Assembly (NCBI RefSeq): GCF_001552715.1
Contig: NZ_BCRS01000033.1
Location: 1-40,458, forward strand
Length of the DNA: 40,458 nucleotides
From: Mycolicibacterium vaccae NBRC 14118 = CIP 105934
Lineage (GTDB): Bacteria > Actinomycetota > Actinomycetes > Mycobacteriales > Mycobacteriaceae
Direction of reading: 5' to 3'
This document shows, one piece after another, positions 1-8,485 of this stretch. The position numbers and the translations under genes are program-made. Position 1 is the first letter of the stretch; the number at the start of each line of letters is the position of its first letter. The notes below the pieces were generated by a model. It was not told the origin of the DNA, did not search any database, and saw nothing but the letters and a program-made list of their open reading frames with translations.

Positions 1-632
1 AATCAGGTGATGAGCGCTCGCGGCGGCCCAGCCAGCGGCGCCGGTTGACGGTGGACCGCAAGTCGTTCGGCTTCTACCACAATCTGATGGGCTTTCCGAA
101 GGTCACGGTCGGCGAGATCAGCGGGTATGCGCTCGGCGGTGGCTTCGAGATGGCGTTGATGACCGACATCTCGGTGATCGCCCGCGATACCAGGATCGGG
201 ATGCCGGCCACCCGGTTTCTGGGTCCGGCGCTGGGCAGCCTGCACATGTTCTTCCACCGTCTGGGTCCGGTGCTGGCCAGGCGGCTGCTGCTGACCGGGG
301 ACGTGATCAGGGCGTCAGAGGTCGAGCACCTGGGCGTCTTCACCGACACCTGCGACGCCGCATCGGTGCCGGCGCGGGCGCGGTACTGGGCCGAGAAGGC
401 CGCGAAGATGCCCGCCGACGGTGTCGTCATCGCCAAGGAGGCGTTCCGCCTGGTCGAGCAGAGCCAGGCCTACCAGGGTGAAGAGGTCGCAAGTTACCTG
501 TTCCACGCGTACGGGACGAACCTGCAGTTCGCCGACGGTGAGTTCAACTTCGTCAAGACCCGCGCCCGGCACGGCACGAGGGAGGCGTTCCGGCTGCGTG
601 ACGAGCACTTCTTCGTCCCTGAGCCGGAGTGA
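1..632 (+). CDS. Enoyl-CoA hydratase/isomerase family protein, 5' end outside window
   Basis: This is the C-terminal part of a crotonase-fold protein; the reading frame is open to the left edge, so the start codon lies upstream. The visible part holds the oxyanion-loop and first-glutamate signature (GYALGGGFEMAL) and the usual C-terminal helices. The first catalytic Glu (GGGFE) is present, but the position of the second Glu, 14 residues after the conserved Asp, is Ala in MPATRFLGP. It may therefore be an isomerase, hydrolase or lyase rather than a classic hydratase. It ends 77 bp before the thiolase gene on the same strand and could share a beta-oxidation role with it. The family is seen; the exact reaction is unknown. 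Confidence 0.85.
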   Translation, partial: SGDERSRRPSQRRRLTVDRKSFGFYHNLMGFPKVTVGEISGYALGGGFEMALMTDISVIARDTRIGMPATRFLGPALGSLHMFFHRLGPVLARRLLLTGDVIRASEVEHLGVFTDTCDAASVPARARYWAEKAAKMPADGVVIAKEAFRLVEQSQAYQGEEVASYLFHAYGTNLQFADGEFNFVKTRARHGTREAFRLRDEHFFVPEPE

Positions 633-655
633 CTCGTCTCACGCGTGTTCAGGGC

Positions 656-693
656 TACAGTATCTGTTAGTTTTGTAACGTCTTTCTGTAACG
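656..693. promoter_or_regulatory. AT-rich upstream region of the thiolase gene with degenerate operator-like boxes
   Basis: The 77-bp gap before the thiolase holds one perfect TACAGTA palindrome (656-662) and two TGTAACG direct repeats (674-680 and 687-693) that start 13 bp apart. These resemble the TACnGTAA boxes found elsewhere in the window, but the spacing is 13 rather than 12 bp and no full two-box site is present. It may be a weak member of that set or bind another regulator. Confidence 0.3.
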
Positions 694-709
694 AAACCGA
701 GGTCAGAGC

Positions 710-1885
710 ATGCCAACACCCGTCATCGTCGGTGCTGCCAGGACGGCCATCGGCCGCTCGTTCAAGGGCACACTCGTCAACACCCCGCCCGAGACGCTGA
801 TCACCACGGTGCTGCCCGAGGTCGTCCGCCGCTCGGGAGTCGATCCGGCCGACATCGACGACATCATCTTCGCCGAATCCCATTACGGCGGCGGTGATCT
901 CGCGCGGTACGCGGCGGACGCCGTGGGCCTGCAGCACGTGCCGGGGCAGTCGGTGAACCGGCACTGCGCCGGAAGCCTGACCGCGATCGGCAACGCCGCG
1001 GCGCAGATCGGCTGCGGCATGGAGCGGGTGATGATCGCCGGCGGTGTGCAGTCGCTGTCGATGACCCCGCTGACCAATTGGCGCATCCCCGGCCCCGAGC
1101 TGAAGTTCGAGGAGCGGTGGATGCCGCCCACGCACGTCGAGACCCCGGATGCCCCGGCCAAGGACATGTCGATCACCGTCGGCTGGAACACCGCGCAGGC
1201 CGCGGGTATCACCCGTGAGGACATGGACGCCTGGGCCGCGCGGTCCCACCAGCGCGCTGTGGCGGCTCAGGATGCCGGCAAGTTCCTCGACGAGATCGTG
1301 CCGCTGAAGGTCGAGCAGTTCGACGGTTCGGTGATCGACTTCAGCGTCGACGAGCACCCGCGCCGCGACACCACGGTCGAGAAACTGGCCGGCCTGAAGG
1401 TGCTGCACCCCGAGATCGAGGGCTTCTCGATCACCGCGGGCAACAGCAGCGGCACCAACGACGCGGCGGCCGGTGTGGCGCTGGTCGAGGCCGACTACGC
1501 GGCCGCCAACAACCTGACCGTGATGGCCAAGGTCCGGGCGTGGGGTGCGGTGGGCGTGGCCCCGCGCGACACGGGTCTGGGCGGTGTCAAGGTGATCGGC
1601 CGGGTGCTGGACAAGGCCGGCCTCAAGCCGTCCGACGTGACGCTGTGGGAGATCAACGAGGCGTTCGCGTCCGTGCCGATCGCCGCGGTCCGTGAGTACG
1701 GCATCGACGAGGAACTGGTCAACTTCTCCGGCAGCGGCTGCAGCCTCGGGCATCCGATCGCGGCGTCGGGCGCCCGGATGATCACCACGCTGATCTACGA
1801 GCTGCAGCGCCGCGGCGGCGGTATCGGGGTGGCCGCGATGTGCGCCGGCGGCGGCCAGGGCGGCGGCGTCGTCATCGAGGTCTGA
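710..1885 (+). CDS. Acetyl-CoA C-acyltransferase (thiolase, FadA type)
   Basis: A 391-residue thiolase, the usual length, which would cleave a 3-ketoacyl-CoA with CoA in the last step of beta-oxidation. The nucleophilic cysteine is C86 in VNRHCAGS. Further on are the NEAFA motif, the catalytic His in GCSLGHPIAASG and the second Cys in MCAGGGQGGG near the C-terminus, so all thiolase catalytic residues are present. The ATG is preceded by a modest GAGGT (699-703). It follows a crotonase on the same strand and converges on TetR 1, with a 63-bp palindrome in between. Among enzymes in this window it is the only one with an intact thiolase active site. Substrate chain or ring is not predictable. Confidence 0.93.
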   Translation: MPTPVIVGAARTAIGRSFKGTLVNTPPETLITTVLPEVVRRSGVDPADIDDIIFAESHYGGGDLARYAADAVGLQHVPGQSVNRHCAGSLTAIGNAAAQIGCGMERVMIAGGVQSLSMTPLTNWRIPGPELKFEERWMPPTHVETPDAPAKDMSITVGWNTAQAAGITREDMDAWAARSHQRAVAAQDAGKFLDEIVPLKVEQFDGSVIDFSVDEHPRRDTTVEKLAGLKVLHPEIEGFSITAGNSSGTNDAAAGVALVEADYAAANNLTVMAKVRAWGAVGVAPRDTGLGGVKVIGRVLDKAGLKPSDVTLWEINEAFASVPIAAVREYGIDEELVNFSGSGCSLGHPIAASGARMITTLIYELQRRGGGIGVAAMCAGGGQGGGVVIEV

Positions 1886-1895
1886 CACTTACTTG

Positions 1896-1958
1896 CGCCG
1901 AACGTGCATTCCGCGCGCGGAATCACGCGAAAAGACCGCGTGGAATGCACGTTCGGCG
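1896..1958. repeat. 63-bp palindromic intergenic repeat, copy 1
   Basis: Perfect 17-bp inverted arms (CGCCGAACGTGCATTCC at 1896-1912 and its complement at 1942-1958) flank a 29-bp centre whose outer bases also pair (CGCG/CGCG). It lies between the convergent thiolase and TetR 1 genes and could form a strong hairpin in either transcript. There is no T-run, so intrinsic termination is only a possibility. Copies with the same left arm and the same total length occur at 16735 and 36697. Confidence 0.9.
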
Positions 1959-1992
1959 AGAAGTGGGTGCGAGGTGGGCCCGGCGAGTGGGC

Positions 1993-2751
1993 TCAGCGCT
2001 TGCGGGCGGCGGTGGCCTTCGACGCTTTCGCCGGCTTGCGGGCCGGCTTGGCGTTCTGCTCGATGAGCCGCTCGGCGTGGTCGAGGATGCACGTCAGTCC
2101 GAACTCGAAGTTGCGGTCGTCGGACGCGCTGAGGTGGTGGCCCTGCTGGGTCACCGCGGCCAGCAGTGGGGCGGTGGCCGGATCGATCGTCATCGTGTCG
2201 TCGATGTCTCCGTGGCTGTCCTCGCCGGCGAGGTTCTTCTCGCGGAGACGCTGCAGCACCACCGAACCGCGGACGTGGACCGACATCGCCGAATAGGTGT
2301 CGAAGGCCTCTTCGGGTGACAGACCGGCTTCGACCAGGCTGCTGATCGCTTTCTCCACCTCCTGCACACCGAGCTTCGCGGCCCGCGGGCTCAGCGCCGA
2401 GCGGATGAGGATCAGATCGCACAGAATGGGGTTGCCGTTGAACGTCTGCCGCATCGACCGGGCATGGTTGGCCAGCGTCTCACGCCAGTCCTTGGCCTCC
2501 ACGTACGGCGTCGCGAACGCGTACTGCCGCAGCGCACGATCAGTCATCGCGTTGAGCAGATCGTCCTTCTTGCGGAAGTACCAGTAGATGCTCGTGACGC
2601 CGACGCCGAGGTGCTTACCCAGCAGCGGCATGCTCAGGTTGTCGATGCCGACCTGTTCGGCGAGTTCGAAGGCGCCCTTGATGATGTCGTCGGGATTGAT
2701 GGATCCGCGCTCGCGTCGTTGACGCTTCTCCGCGGTCGCCTGCTTGGCCAC
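1993..2751 (-). CDS. TetR-family transcriptional regulator 1
   Basis: A 252-residue TetR-type repressor. The N-terminal DNA-binding domain spans about residues 20-65, with the helix-turn-helix at about 38-60 (LSMPLLGKHLGVGVTSIYWYF), followed by an all-helical ligand domain and a Lys/Ala/Pro-rich tail (about residues 238-252) that may add non-specific DNA contacts. The frame runs open far upstream; the GTG at 2751 was chosen because it begins the conserved domain and has GGAGG nine bases upstream. It is divergent from a crotonase gene, and the 255-bp gap contains a two-box TACnGTAA operator at 2934. Being the only regulator gene directly next to such a site in its own divergent promoter region, it is the best candidate for the protein that binds all copies. 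That assignment is inference. Confidence 0.92.
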   Translation of the reverse strand: MAKQATAEKRQRRERGSINPDDIIKGAFELAEQVGIDNLSMPLLGKHLGVGVTSIYWYFRKKDDLLNAMTDRALRQYAFATPYVEAKDWRETLANHARSMRQTFNGNPILCDLILIRSALSPRAAKLGVQEVEKAISSLVEAGLSPEEAFDTYSAMSVHVRGSVVLQRLREKNLAGEDSHGDIDDTMTIDPATAPLLAAVTQQGHHLSASDDRNFEFGLTCILDHAERLIEQNAKPARKPAKASKATAARKR

Positions 2752-2933
2752 TGTCGGGCACCTCCATCGCTTCAATGCTGCACGGAGCAGCTCCCCGGGC
2801 CGGGGTGGTGGTCGTACCAGTCGGCGGTGGGTAGGCTGGCCTGCGCCTTTGCCGCCAGGGGACCGCACCGCCGTGTGCAGCGACCTTACCGCCTGCGCCG
2901 CGGCCGGAACGTCGCGCGCCCGTTCCGCCCTTC

Positions 2934-2953
2934 TACTGTAAGTCCTATAGTAA
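2934..2953. promoter_or_regulatory. Two-box operator (TACTGTAA, 4 bp, TATAGTAA), site 1
   Basis: Boxes begin at 2934 and 2946, 12 bp apart. The site ends 53 bp before the GTG of the downstream crotonase and lies 183 bp upstream of the divergent TetR 1 start. The second box contains TATAGT, which fits a mycobacterial -10 hexamer (TAnnnT), so binding would probably block the promoter. Confidence 0.75.
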
Positions 2954-3006
2954 GGTTTTCCAGCGATATGCGGGGACAACCCCGCGCGAAAGGCGAAGGG
3001 CGACAA

Positions 3007-3768
3007 GTGGCTGACGAAGTTCTTCTGGAACGCCGGGACCGGGTGCTGATCATCACCATCAACCGTCCGGAGGCGCGCAACGCCTTCAACCTGGCGGTGG
3101 CGCAGGGGCTGGCCGATGCGATGGACGAACTCGACGCCACCCCGGAGCTGTCGGTGGCGATCATCACCGGCGCCGGCGGAAACTTCTGTGCCGGTATGGA
3201 CCTGAAGGCGTTCATGGCCGGTGAGGTGCCGGCCATCGAGGGCCGCGGGATCGGCTTCACCGAGCGCCCGCCGCGCAAGCCGGTGATCGCCGCCGTCGAG
3301 GGCTACGCGCTGGCCGGTGGCACCGAGATCGTGCTGGCGACCGATCTGATCGTGGCCGCCAAGAACGCGAAGTTCGGCATCCCCGAGGTCAAGCGCGGTC
3401 TGGTGGCGGCCGGCGGTGGACTGCTGCGGCTGCAGAAGCGCATCCCGTACCAGAAGGCCCTCGAGCTCGCGCTGACCGGCGACAGCTTCACCGCCGAGGA
3501 GGCGTCGCAGTGGGGCTTCGTCAACGTGCTGACCGAACCGGGCGAGGCACTCGACGGCGCGCTGGCGCTCGCCGAGCGGATCACCGCCAACGGCCCGCTT
3601 GCGGTCGCGGTGACCAAGGAGGTCATCGTGAAGTCGGCGGACTGGAGCGAGGCCGAGATGTGGAAGAAGCAGGGCGAGATCGTCTTCCCGGTCTTCTCGT
3701 CCAAGGACGCGATGGAGGGCGCGACGGCGTTCGCCGAGAAGCGCAAGCCGAACTGGACGGGGACCTGA
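3007..3768 (+). CDS. Enoyl-CoA hydratase (crotonase family)
   Basis: A 253-residue crotonase predicted to hydrate a trans-2-enoyl-CoA. Both catalytic glutamates are present: E107 in AGGTE and E127 in FGIPE, 20 residues apart as in classic hydratases. The CoA/oxyanion loop GNFCAGMDLKAF is at about 59-70. General form and the KxPNW-type C-terminus resemble mycobacterial EchA19-like proteins. The GTG at 3007 was chosen because AGGCGAAGGG (2991-3000) is correctly placed before it. Operator site 1 lies just upstream, and the SDR gene follows 32 bp downstream, so the two probably form a short operon. This is the only crotonase in the window that keeps both Glu residues. Confidence 0.93.
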   Translation: MADEVLLERRDRVLIITINRPEARNAFNLAVAQGLADAMDELDATPELSVAIITGAGGNFCAGMDLKAFMAGEVPAIEGRGIGFTERPPRKPVIAAVEGYALAGGTEIVLATDLIVAAKNAKFGIPEVKRGLVAAGGGLLRLQKRIPYQKALELALTGDSFTAEEASQWGFVNVLTEPGEALDGALALAERITANGPLAVAVTKEVIVKSADWSEAEMWKKQGEIVFPVFSSKDAMEGATAFAEKRKPNWTGT

Positions 3769-3800
3769 GCGGGTCGGTGCGGCTGCACGGGTGCTTCTGA

Positions 3801-4598
3801 ATGGACCTGGGCCTGCGCGGCGCCACCGCGGTCGTCGTCGGCGGCGGCCGCGGCATGGGTCTGGCCGCGGCGCACTGTTTCGCCGACGACGGCGCACGCG
3901 TTGCGCTGATCGGACGTACCCGGAGCGTGCTCGAGGCCGCCGCCGCCCAACTGCGTGACCGCGGCAGCCCGGACGCCGTCGCGGTGGTGGCCGACATCGG
4001 CGACGACGCCGCGGTCCGAAGCGCTTTCGCCGAGCTGGGCCGGCGCTGGAACGGCGAGCTGAACATTCTGGTCAACGCCGTCGGGCCGTCGGTGCGCGGC
4101 ACCTTCGACGAGCTGACCGACGCTGACTGGCGTCAGGCCGTCGACGAGGGCGCGATGGGCATGGTGCACTGCGTACGCGCGGCGTTGCCGTTGCTGCGCG
4201 CGGCCGAGTGGGCGCGCATCGTGAACTTCTCCGCCCACTCGACTCAGCGCCAGAGCGTGATCCTGCCGGCGTACACCGCGGCCAAGGCGATGGTCACCAG
4301 CATCTCGAAGAACCTGTCGCTGCTGCTGGCACGCGACGAGATTCTGGTCAACGTGGTCTCACCCGGCAGCATCGCGTCCGAGGCGCTGGTCGGCTGGGCC
4401 GATTCGGTCGGTGTGGACGGCACCGACCCGTACGCGCTGATGGCTGCCATCGACGAACACTTCGGCCATCCGGCGCACCTGCCGCGGGCCGGGATGCCGA
4501 GCGAGATCGGGCCGGTGGTCGCGTTTCTGGCGTCTCGGCGCAACTCGTACATGACCGGTGCCAACATCAACGTCGACGGCGGTAGCGACTTCACCTGA
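3801..4598 (+). CDS. Short-chain dehydrogenase/reductase (SDR) 1
   Basis: A 265-residue classical SDR that would oxidise a secondary alcohol or reduce a ketone with NAD(P). The cofactor loop is GGGRGMG (14-20), an Asp in VVADIGDD binds adenine, NAVG (92-95) replaces the usual NNAG, and the catalytic triad is Ser (S144 or S147), Y158 and K162 in YTAAK. The C-terminal GGSDF region is typical of FabG-like members. No strong Shine-Dalgarno is visible before the ATG, which suits coupling to the crotonase 32 bp upstream. In context it may act as a 3-hydroxyacyl-CoA or ring-hydroxyl dehydrogenase; sequence alone does not decide. Confidence 0.9.
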   Translation: MDLGLRGATAVVVGGGRGMGLAAAHCFADDGARVALIGRTRSVLEAAAAQLRDRGSPDAVAVVADIGDDAAVRSAFAELGRRWNGELNILVNAVGPSVRGTFDELTDADWRQAVDEGAMGMVHCVRAALPLLRAAEWARIVNFSAHSTQRQSVILPAYTAAKAMVTSISKNLSLLLARDEILVNVVSPGSIASEALVGWADSVGVDGTDPYALMAAIDEHFGHPAHLPRAGMPSEIGPVVAFLASRRNSYMTGANINVDGGSDFT

Positions 4599-4719
4599 GA
4601 ACGCGGCGACAGCGGTCGCCCGATTCGGGGTGAAGGCCTGGTGTGCAATGGTTTTCGGAGCTCTGACCACCCTCCGGTGACCGTCGGTGCGCGGGGGTGT
4701 CCGGACCTTGCGGAAGCCG

Positions 4720-4740
4720 CTACCGATAGGTGTACAGTAT
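4720..4740. promoter_or_regulatory. Two-box operator (TACCGATA, 4 bp, TACAGTAT), site 2
   Basis: Boxes start at 4721 and 4733. The site ends 30 bp before the GTG that opens the six-gene operon from 4771 to 11561, so it is the only visible control point for that operon. The rest of the 172-bp gap (4599-4719) holds nothing recognisable. Confidence 0.7.
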
Positions 4741-4770
4741 GAGCATCTGTCGAGCTGGGGAGGTATGTCG

Positions 4771-5610
4771 GTGAGCGCTGTCGATCGCACCGCCGACAGC
4801 ACCGATCCGGTCCTGTTCGAACGTGGTGACAGCGGTGTCGCGGTGCTGACCCTCAACCGGCCCGAGCGCATGAACGCCTGGGGCGGCGGGCTCGCCGGCG
4901 CGTTCTACCGTTGCCTCGACCGCGCCGAGGCCGACCCGGACGTCCGCGTCATCGTGCTCACCGGAAAGGGCCGGGCGTTCTGTGCCGGCGCCGACATGGG
5001 TGATCTCGACGCGATCCGCGGGGCCTCCGAGTCGTCGGGCGACACGGACGTGTCCCAGCTGGTCGGCGAACGTCATCCCCACTTCGTCACGGGGATGCGC
5101 AAGCCGTTGATCGCCGCGATCAACGGTGCGTGCGCGGGCATCGGTCTGACGCAGGCGCTGATGTGCGACGTCCGGTTCGCCGCAGCGGGCGCCAAGTTCA
5201 CCACCGCGTTCAGTCGGCGCGGCCTGATCGCCGAGTACGGCATCTCCTGGATCCTGCCCCGGCTGGCCGGCTGGGGCGCCGCGACGGATCTTCTGCTGTC
5301 CGGTCGCACGTTCTACGCCGAGGAGGCCAGGGAACTCGGCCTGGTCAAGGACGTCGTGGCGCCCGAGGAGCTGATGGCGCACACGCTGGCCTACGCGGAG
5401 GACATCGCGCGGAACTGCGCTCCGAGCTCGCTGGCGGTGATGAAAAGCCAGCTGTACCGCGATGCTTCGCGAAACCTGCACGACGCGAGCGCCGAAGCGG
5501 AGAAACTGATGCACGAGTCGATGCGTCGCCCCGATTTCATCGAAGGCATCACCGCCTTCTTCGAGAAGAGACCGCCCCGCTTCCCACCGCTCAAGGAGGA
5601 GACGCCATGA
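4771..5610 (+). CDS. Crotonase-family protein lacking both hydratase glutamates
   Basis: A 279-residue crotonase-fold protein opening the operon. The oxyanion loop is intact (GRAFCAGADMGDL, about 68-80), but the two hydratase Glu positions are T127 and F147. A Glu (E155) occurs instead in RGLIAEYGISW, a region where other superfamily members such as 4-chlorobenzoyl-CoA dehalogenase place an acid. It is thus unlikely to be a simple hydratase and could be a C-C hydrolase, isomerase or decarboxylase (inference). GTG 4771 was chosen because GGAGG (4759-4763) lies seven bases upstream; an in-frame ATG at 4765 would sit only one base from it. Its stop overlaps the next ATG (ATGA). Confidence 0.88.
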   Translation: MSAVDRTADSTDPVLFERGDSGVAVLTLNRPERMNAWGGGLAGAFYRCLDRAEADPDVRVIVLTGKGRAFCAGADMGDLDAIRGASESSGDTDVSQLVGERHPHFVTGMRKPLIAAINGACAGIGLTQALMCDVRFAAAGAKFTTAFSRRGLIAEYGISWILPRLAGWGAATDLLLSGRTFYAEEARELGLVKDVVAPEELMAHTLAYAEDIARNCAPSSLAVMKSQLYRDASRNLHDASAEAEKLMHESMRRPDFIEGITAFFEKRPPRFPPLKEETP

Positions 5611-6857
5611 CAGCCCCGCAGCAGGAAGCGCAGCGGACTGCGCCTGCACCCAAGCCCCTTGACTACCAGGCGATCGACGTCGACAACCACTACTACGAGC
5701 CGATCGACTCGTTCACCCGGCATCTGCCCAAGGAGTTCAAGCGCCGGGGTGTGCAGATGCTGACCGAGGGTAAGCGCACGTTCGCGGTCATGGGTGGCGT
5801 CGTCAACCACTTCATCCCGAACCCGACGTTCGATCCGATCATCGAGCCGGGATGCCTGGATCTTCTGTTCCGCGGCGAGATCCCGGAGGGTGTCGACCCG
5901 GCGTCGCTGATGAAGGTCGACCGACTCGGCGATCACCCCGAGTATCAGAATCGCGATGCGCGGGTGAAGATCCTCGACAACCAGAACCTCGAGACGGTGT
6001 TCATGCTGCCGACGTTCGCCTGCGGGGTGGAGGAAGCGCTCAAGCACGACATCGACGCCACCATGGCCTCGGTGCACGCGTTCAACCTGTGGCTCGACGA
6101 GGACTGGGGTTTCGACCGCCCCGACCACCGCTTCCTGTCGGCGCCGATCATCTCGCTGGCCGACCCGGCCAAGGCCGTCGACGAGGTCGAGTTCGTGTTG
6201 AGCCGCGGCGCCAAGATCGTCTGTGTCCGCCCGGCGCCGGTCCCGGGTGTGGTCAAGCCCCGCTCGCTGGGTGACCCGGTCCACGATCCGGTGTGGGCGC
6301 GGCTGGCCGAGGCCGGTGTTCCGGTGGTGTTCCATCTTTCCGACAGCGGCTACCTCGCGATCGCGGCGCTGTGGGGCGGCAAGGCGACGTTCGAGGGGTT
6401 CGGGAAGAAGGACCCGCTCGACCAGGTGCTGCTCGACGACCGTGCCATCCACGACGCGATGGCCTCGATGATCGTGCACCAGGTGTTCACCCGCCATCCC
6501 AAGCTCAAGGTGGCGAGCATCGAGAACGGCTCCTATTTCGTCTACCGCCTGATCAAACGGCTCAAGAAGTCGGCCAATACCGCGCCGTACCACTACAAGG
6601 AAGACCCGGTCGAACAGCTCAGGAACAACGTCTGGATCGCGCCGTACTACGAGGACGATGTCAAGCTGCTCGCCGAGACCATCGGGGTGGACAAGATTTT
6701 GTTCGGCTCGGACTGGCCGCACGGTGAAGGGCTGGCGGATCCGATGGCATTCACCGCCGACATTCCGCAGTTCCCGGAGTTCAGCGCCGAGGACACCCGA
6801 AAAGTCATGCGGGACAACGCACTCACCCTTCTCGGCGCACACATCAGCCCGGCCTGA
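5607..6857 (+). CDS. Amidohydrolase 2 family protein, long form
   Basis: A 416-residue metal-dependent TIM-barrel protein of the amidohydrolase-2 (PF04909-type) superfamily, which includes hydrolases and decarboxylases. Likely metal ligands are in DVDNHYYEP (D26, H28, E31), a His in VVFHLSDSG, a His in MIVHQVF and the Asp in LFGSDWPHGEG near the C-terminus. The second His of the usual HxH is replaced by a x-x-Glu pattern, common in this subgroup. AAGGAGGAG (5593-5601) precedes the ATG, which overlaps the previous stop by four bases. Its place between a crotonase and a CoA ligase suggests ring or C-C bond hydrolysis of a CoA-linked or free-acid intermediate; the substrate is unknown. Confidence 0.88.
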   Translation: MTAPQQEAQRTAPAPKPLDYQAIDVDNHYYEPIDSFTRHLPKEFKRRGVQMLTEGKRTFAVMGGVVNHFIPNPTFDPIIEPGCLDLLFRGEIPEGVDPASLMKVDRLGDHPEYQNRDARVKILDNQNLETVFMLPTFACGVEEALKHDIDATMASVHAFNLWLDEDWGFDRPDHRFLSAPIISLADPAKAVDEVEFVLSRGAKIVCVRPAPVPGVVKPRSLGDPVHDPVWARLAEAGVPVVFHLSDSGYLAIAALWGGKATFEGFGKKDPLDQVLLDDRAIHDAMASMIVHQVFTRHPKLKVASIENGSYFVYRLIKRLKKSANTAPYHYKEDPVEQLRNNVWIAPYYEDDVKLLAETIGVDKILFGSDWPHGEGLADPMAFTADIPQFPEFSAEDTRKVMRDNALTLLGAHISPA

Positions 6858-6859
6858 CC

Positions 6860-8485
6860 GTGGGCGAGTGGACCATCGGCGCGGTTGTCGACGCCATCGC
6901 CGACGCGGTACCGGACCGGTTGATGACGGTGTGCGGAAACCGCAGAAGCACCTATGCGCAGACCGCCGAACGCACCCGCCGGCTGGCGAACTTCCTGACC
7001 GCCAACGGAATCGGTGCGCACCGGGAACGGGAAGCGCTGCAGGGCTGGGAGTGCGGGCAGGACCGGGTGGCGCTGATCATGCACAACGACCTGTACCCGG
7101 ACATGGTGATCGGCGCGCTGAAGGCACGTGCCGTGCCCGTCAACGTGAACTTCAACTACACACCGCGCGAGGTCGACGAGCTGCTGAGGTACCTGCGGCC
7201 GCGGGCGGTCATCGTCCACCGGTCGCTCGGCGCGAAGTTCGCCGACGTGCTGCCCCGCGAGGGCATCGATCTGATGATCTCCGTCGACGACGGCAGCGGG
7301 GCACCGGAACTGACCGGGGCGGTCGACCTCGACGACGTGCTGGCCCGGGATGAGCCCGGCCGTCCGGTGACACCGTCGCCGGACGACGTGATGATGATCT
7401 GCACCGGCGGGACGACGGGCCGGCCCAAAGGCGTGATGTGGCGGCAGTCCGACACCTACGTGATCTCGATGAACGGCGCCGACCACGAGTCGGTCAGCGA
7501 GATCCACGACAAGGTGCGGCACGCCGGGCCGCCGTGGTTCGCGGTGTCCCCGCTGATGCACGCCGCAGGCATGTGGACCGCGTTCGCCGGGCTGCTCAAC
7601 GGCCAGACCGTGATCCTCTACGACAAGCCGACACTCGACCCCGCGGCAGTGCTGGCCACCGCGGAGCGGGAGAAGGTGGGCCTGATGACCATGGTCGGCG
7701 ATGCCTACGCAGGACCACTGATCGACGAACTGCGCCGTCACCCCTACGATCTGTCGTCCCTGTTCGCGATCGGCACCGGAGGAGCAGCGACCAACCAGCG
7801 CCATCAGGACGCGCTGCTCGAACTCCTTCCGCAGATCACGCTGATCAACGGTTACGGCTCCTCGGAGACCGGGAACATGGCGTTCGGCCGTAGCCAGCGC
7901 GACGACCGCAAGGACACCTTCGAGCGACGCGACGGGGTGGTGCTGCTGTCCGAGGACCGCACCGGGTTCCTCGAACCGGGCGCCGAAGAGGTCGGTTGGG
8001 TGGCGCGCAGCGGCCGAATCCCGTTGGGATACTTCGACGACGCCGAAGGAACCCGACGCACCTTCCCGGAGGTCGACGGACGGCGCGTGGTGATCTCCGG
8101 GGACCGTGCGTCACTGGAGGCCGACGGCACCCTGCGCCTGTACGGGCGCGACTCGCTGGTCGTCAACACCGGCGGGGAGAAGGTGTTCGTCGAGGAGGTC
8201 GAGGAGGTGCTGCGCGCGCAGCCCGGCGTGGTCGACGCGTTGGTGGTGGGCCGCGACAGTGAGCGTTGGGGGCAGGAGGTCGTCGCGCTGATCCAGAAAC
8301 AACCGGACACCGACGTCGACCCCTCGGCTCTGCGGGACGCGTGCACCTCGGCGCTGGCCCGTTTCAAAGCCCCGAAAGAGATCCTCTTCGTCGACAACGT
8401 GCGACGGCTGGGGAACGGAAAGGCCGACTACCGATGGGCGAAGAGCCAAGTGACACAACGCAACCAGGCGGGAACTCGGCCGTGA
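6860..8485 (+). CDS. Acyl-CoA ligase 1 (FadD, AMP-forming)
   Basis: A 541-residue ANL-superfamily enzyme predicted to activate a carboxylic acid to its CoA thioester with ATP. The P-loop is CTGGTTGRPKG (181-191), the A5 region YGSSETG, the hinge and A8 region GRDSLVVNTGGEK, and the catalytic Lys is K521 in GNGKADYRWAK. The PKGVMWR sequence and overall form recall FadD19/FadD17, steroid side-chain ligases. It carries about 12 extra residues at 53-68 (HRERxxLxGWExGQD) that FadD19 lacks and that ligase 2 of this window shares. GTG 6860 follows the previous stop by two bases and probably relies on coupling. Confidence 0.94.
   Translation: MGEWTIGAVVDAIADAVPDRLMTVCGNRRSTYAQTAERTRRLANFLTANGIGAHREREALQGWECGQDRVALIMHNDLYPDMVIGALKARAVPVNVNFNYTPREVDELLRYLRPRAVIVHRSLGAKFADVLPREGIDLMISVDDGSGAPELTGAVDLDDVLARDEPGRPVTPSPDDVMMICTGGTTGRPKGVMWRQSDTYVISMNGADHESVSEIHDKVRHAGPPWFAVSPLMHAAGMWTAFAGLLNGQTVILYDKPTLDPAAVLATAEREKVGLMTMVGDAYAGPLIDELRRHPYDLSSLFAIGTGGAATNQRHQDALLELLPQITLINGYGSSETGNMAFGRSQRDDRKDTFERRDGVVLLSEDRTGFLEPGAEEVGWVARSGRIPLGYFDDAEGTRRTFPEVDGRRVVISGDRASLEADGTLRLYGRDSLVVNTGGEKVFVEEVEEVLRAQPGVVDALVVGRDSERWGQEVVALIQKQPDTDVDPSALRDACTSALARFKAPKEILFVDNVRRLGNGKADYRWAKSQVTQRNQAGTRP

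Noticed and set aside
1993..3897. Very long minus-strand open frame continuing far upstream of TetR 1
   Set aside because: Beyond the GTG at 2751 it runs antisense through the crotonase gene and codes no recognisable domain; high GC keeps frames open.
4687..4770. Upstream ATG 4687 as start of the 4771 crotonase
   Set aside because: The extra 28 residues have no family match and would cover the operator; GGAGG at 4759-4763 fits GTG 4771.
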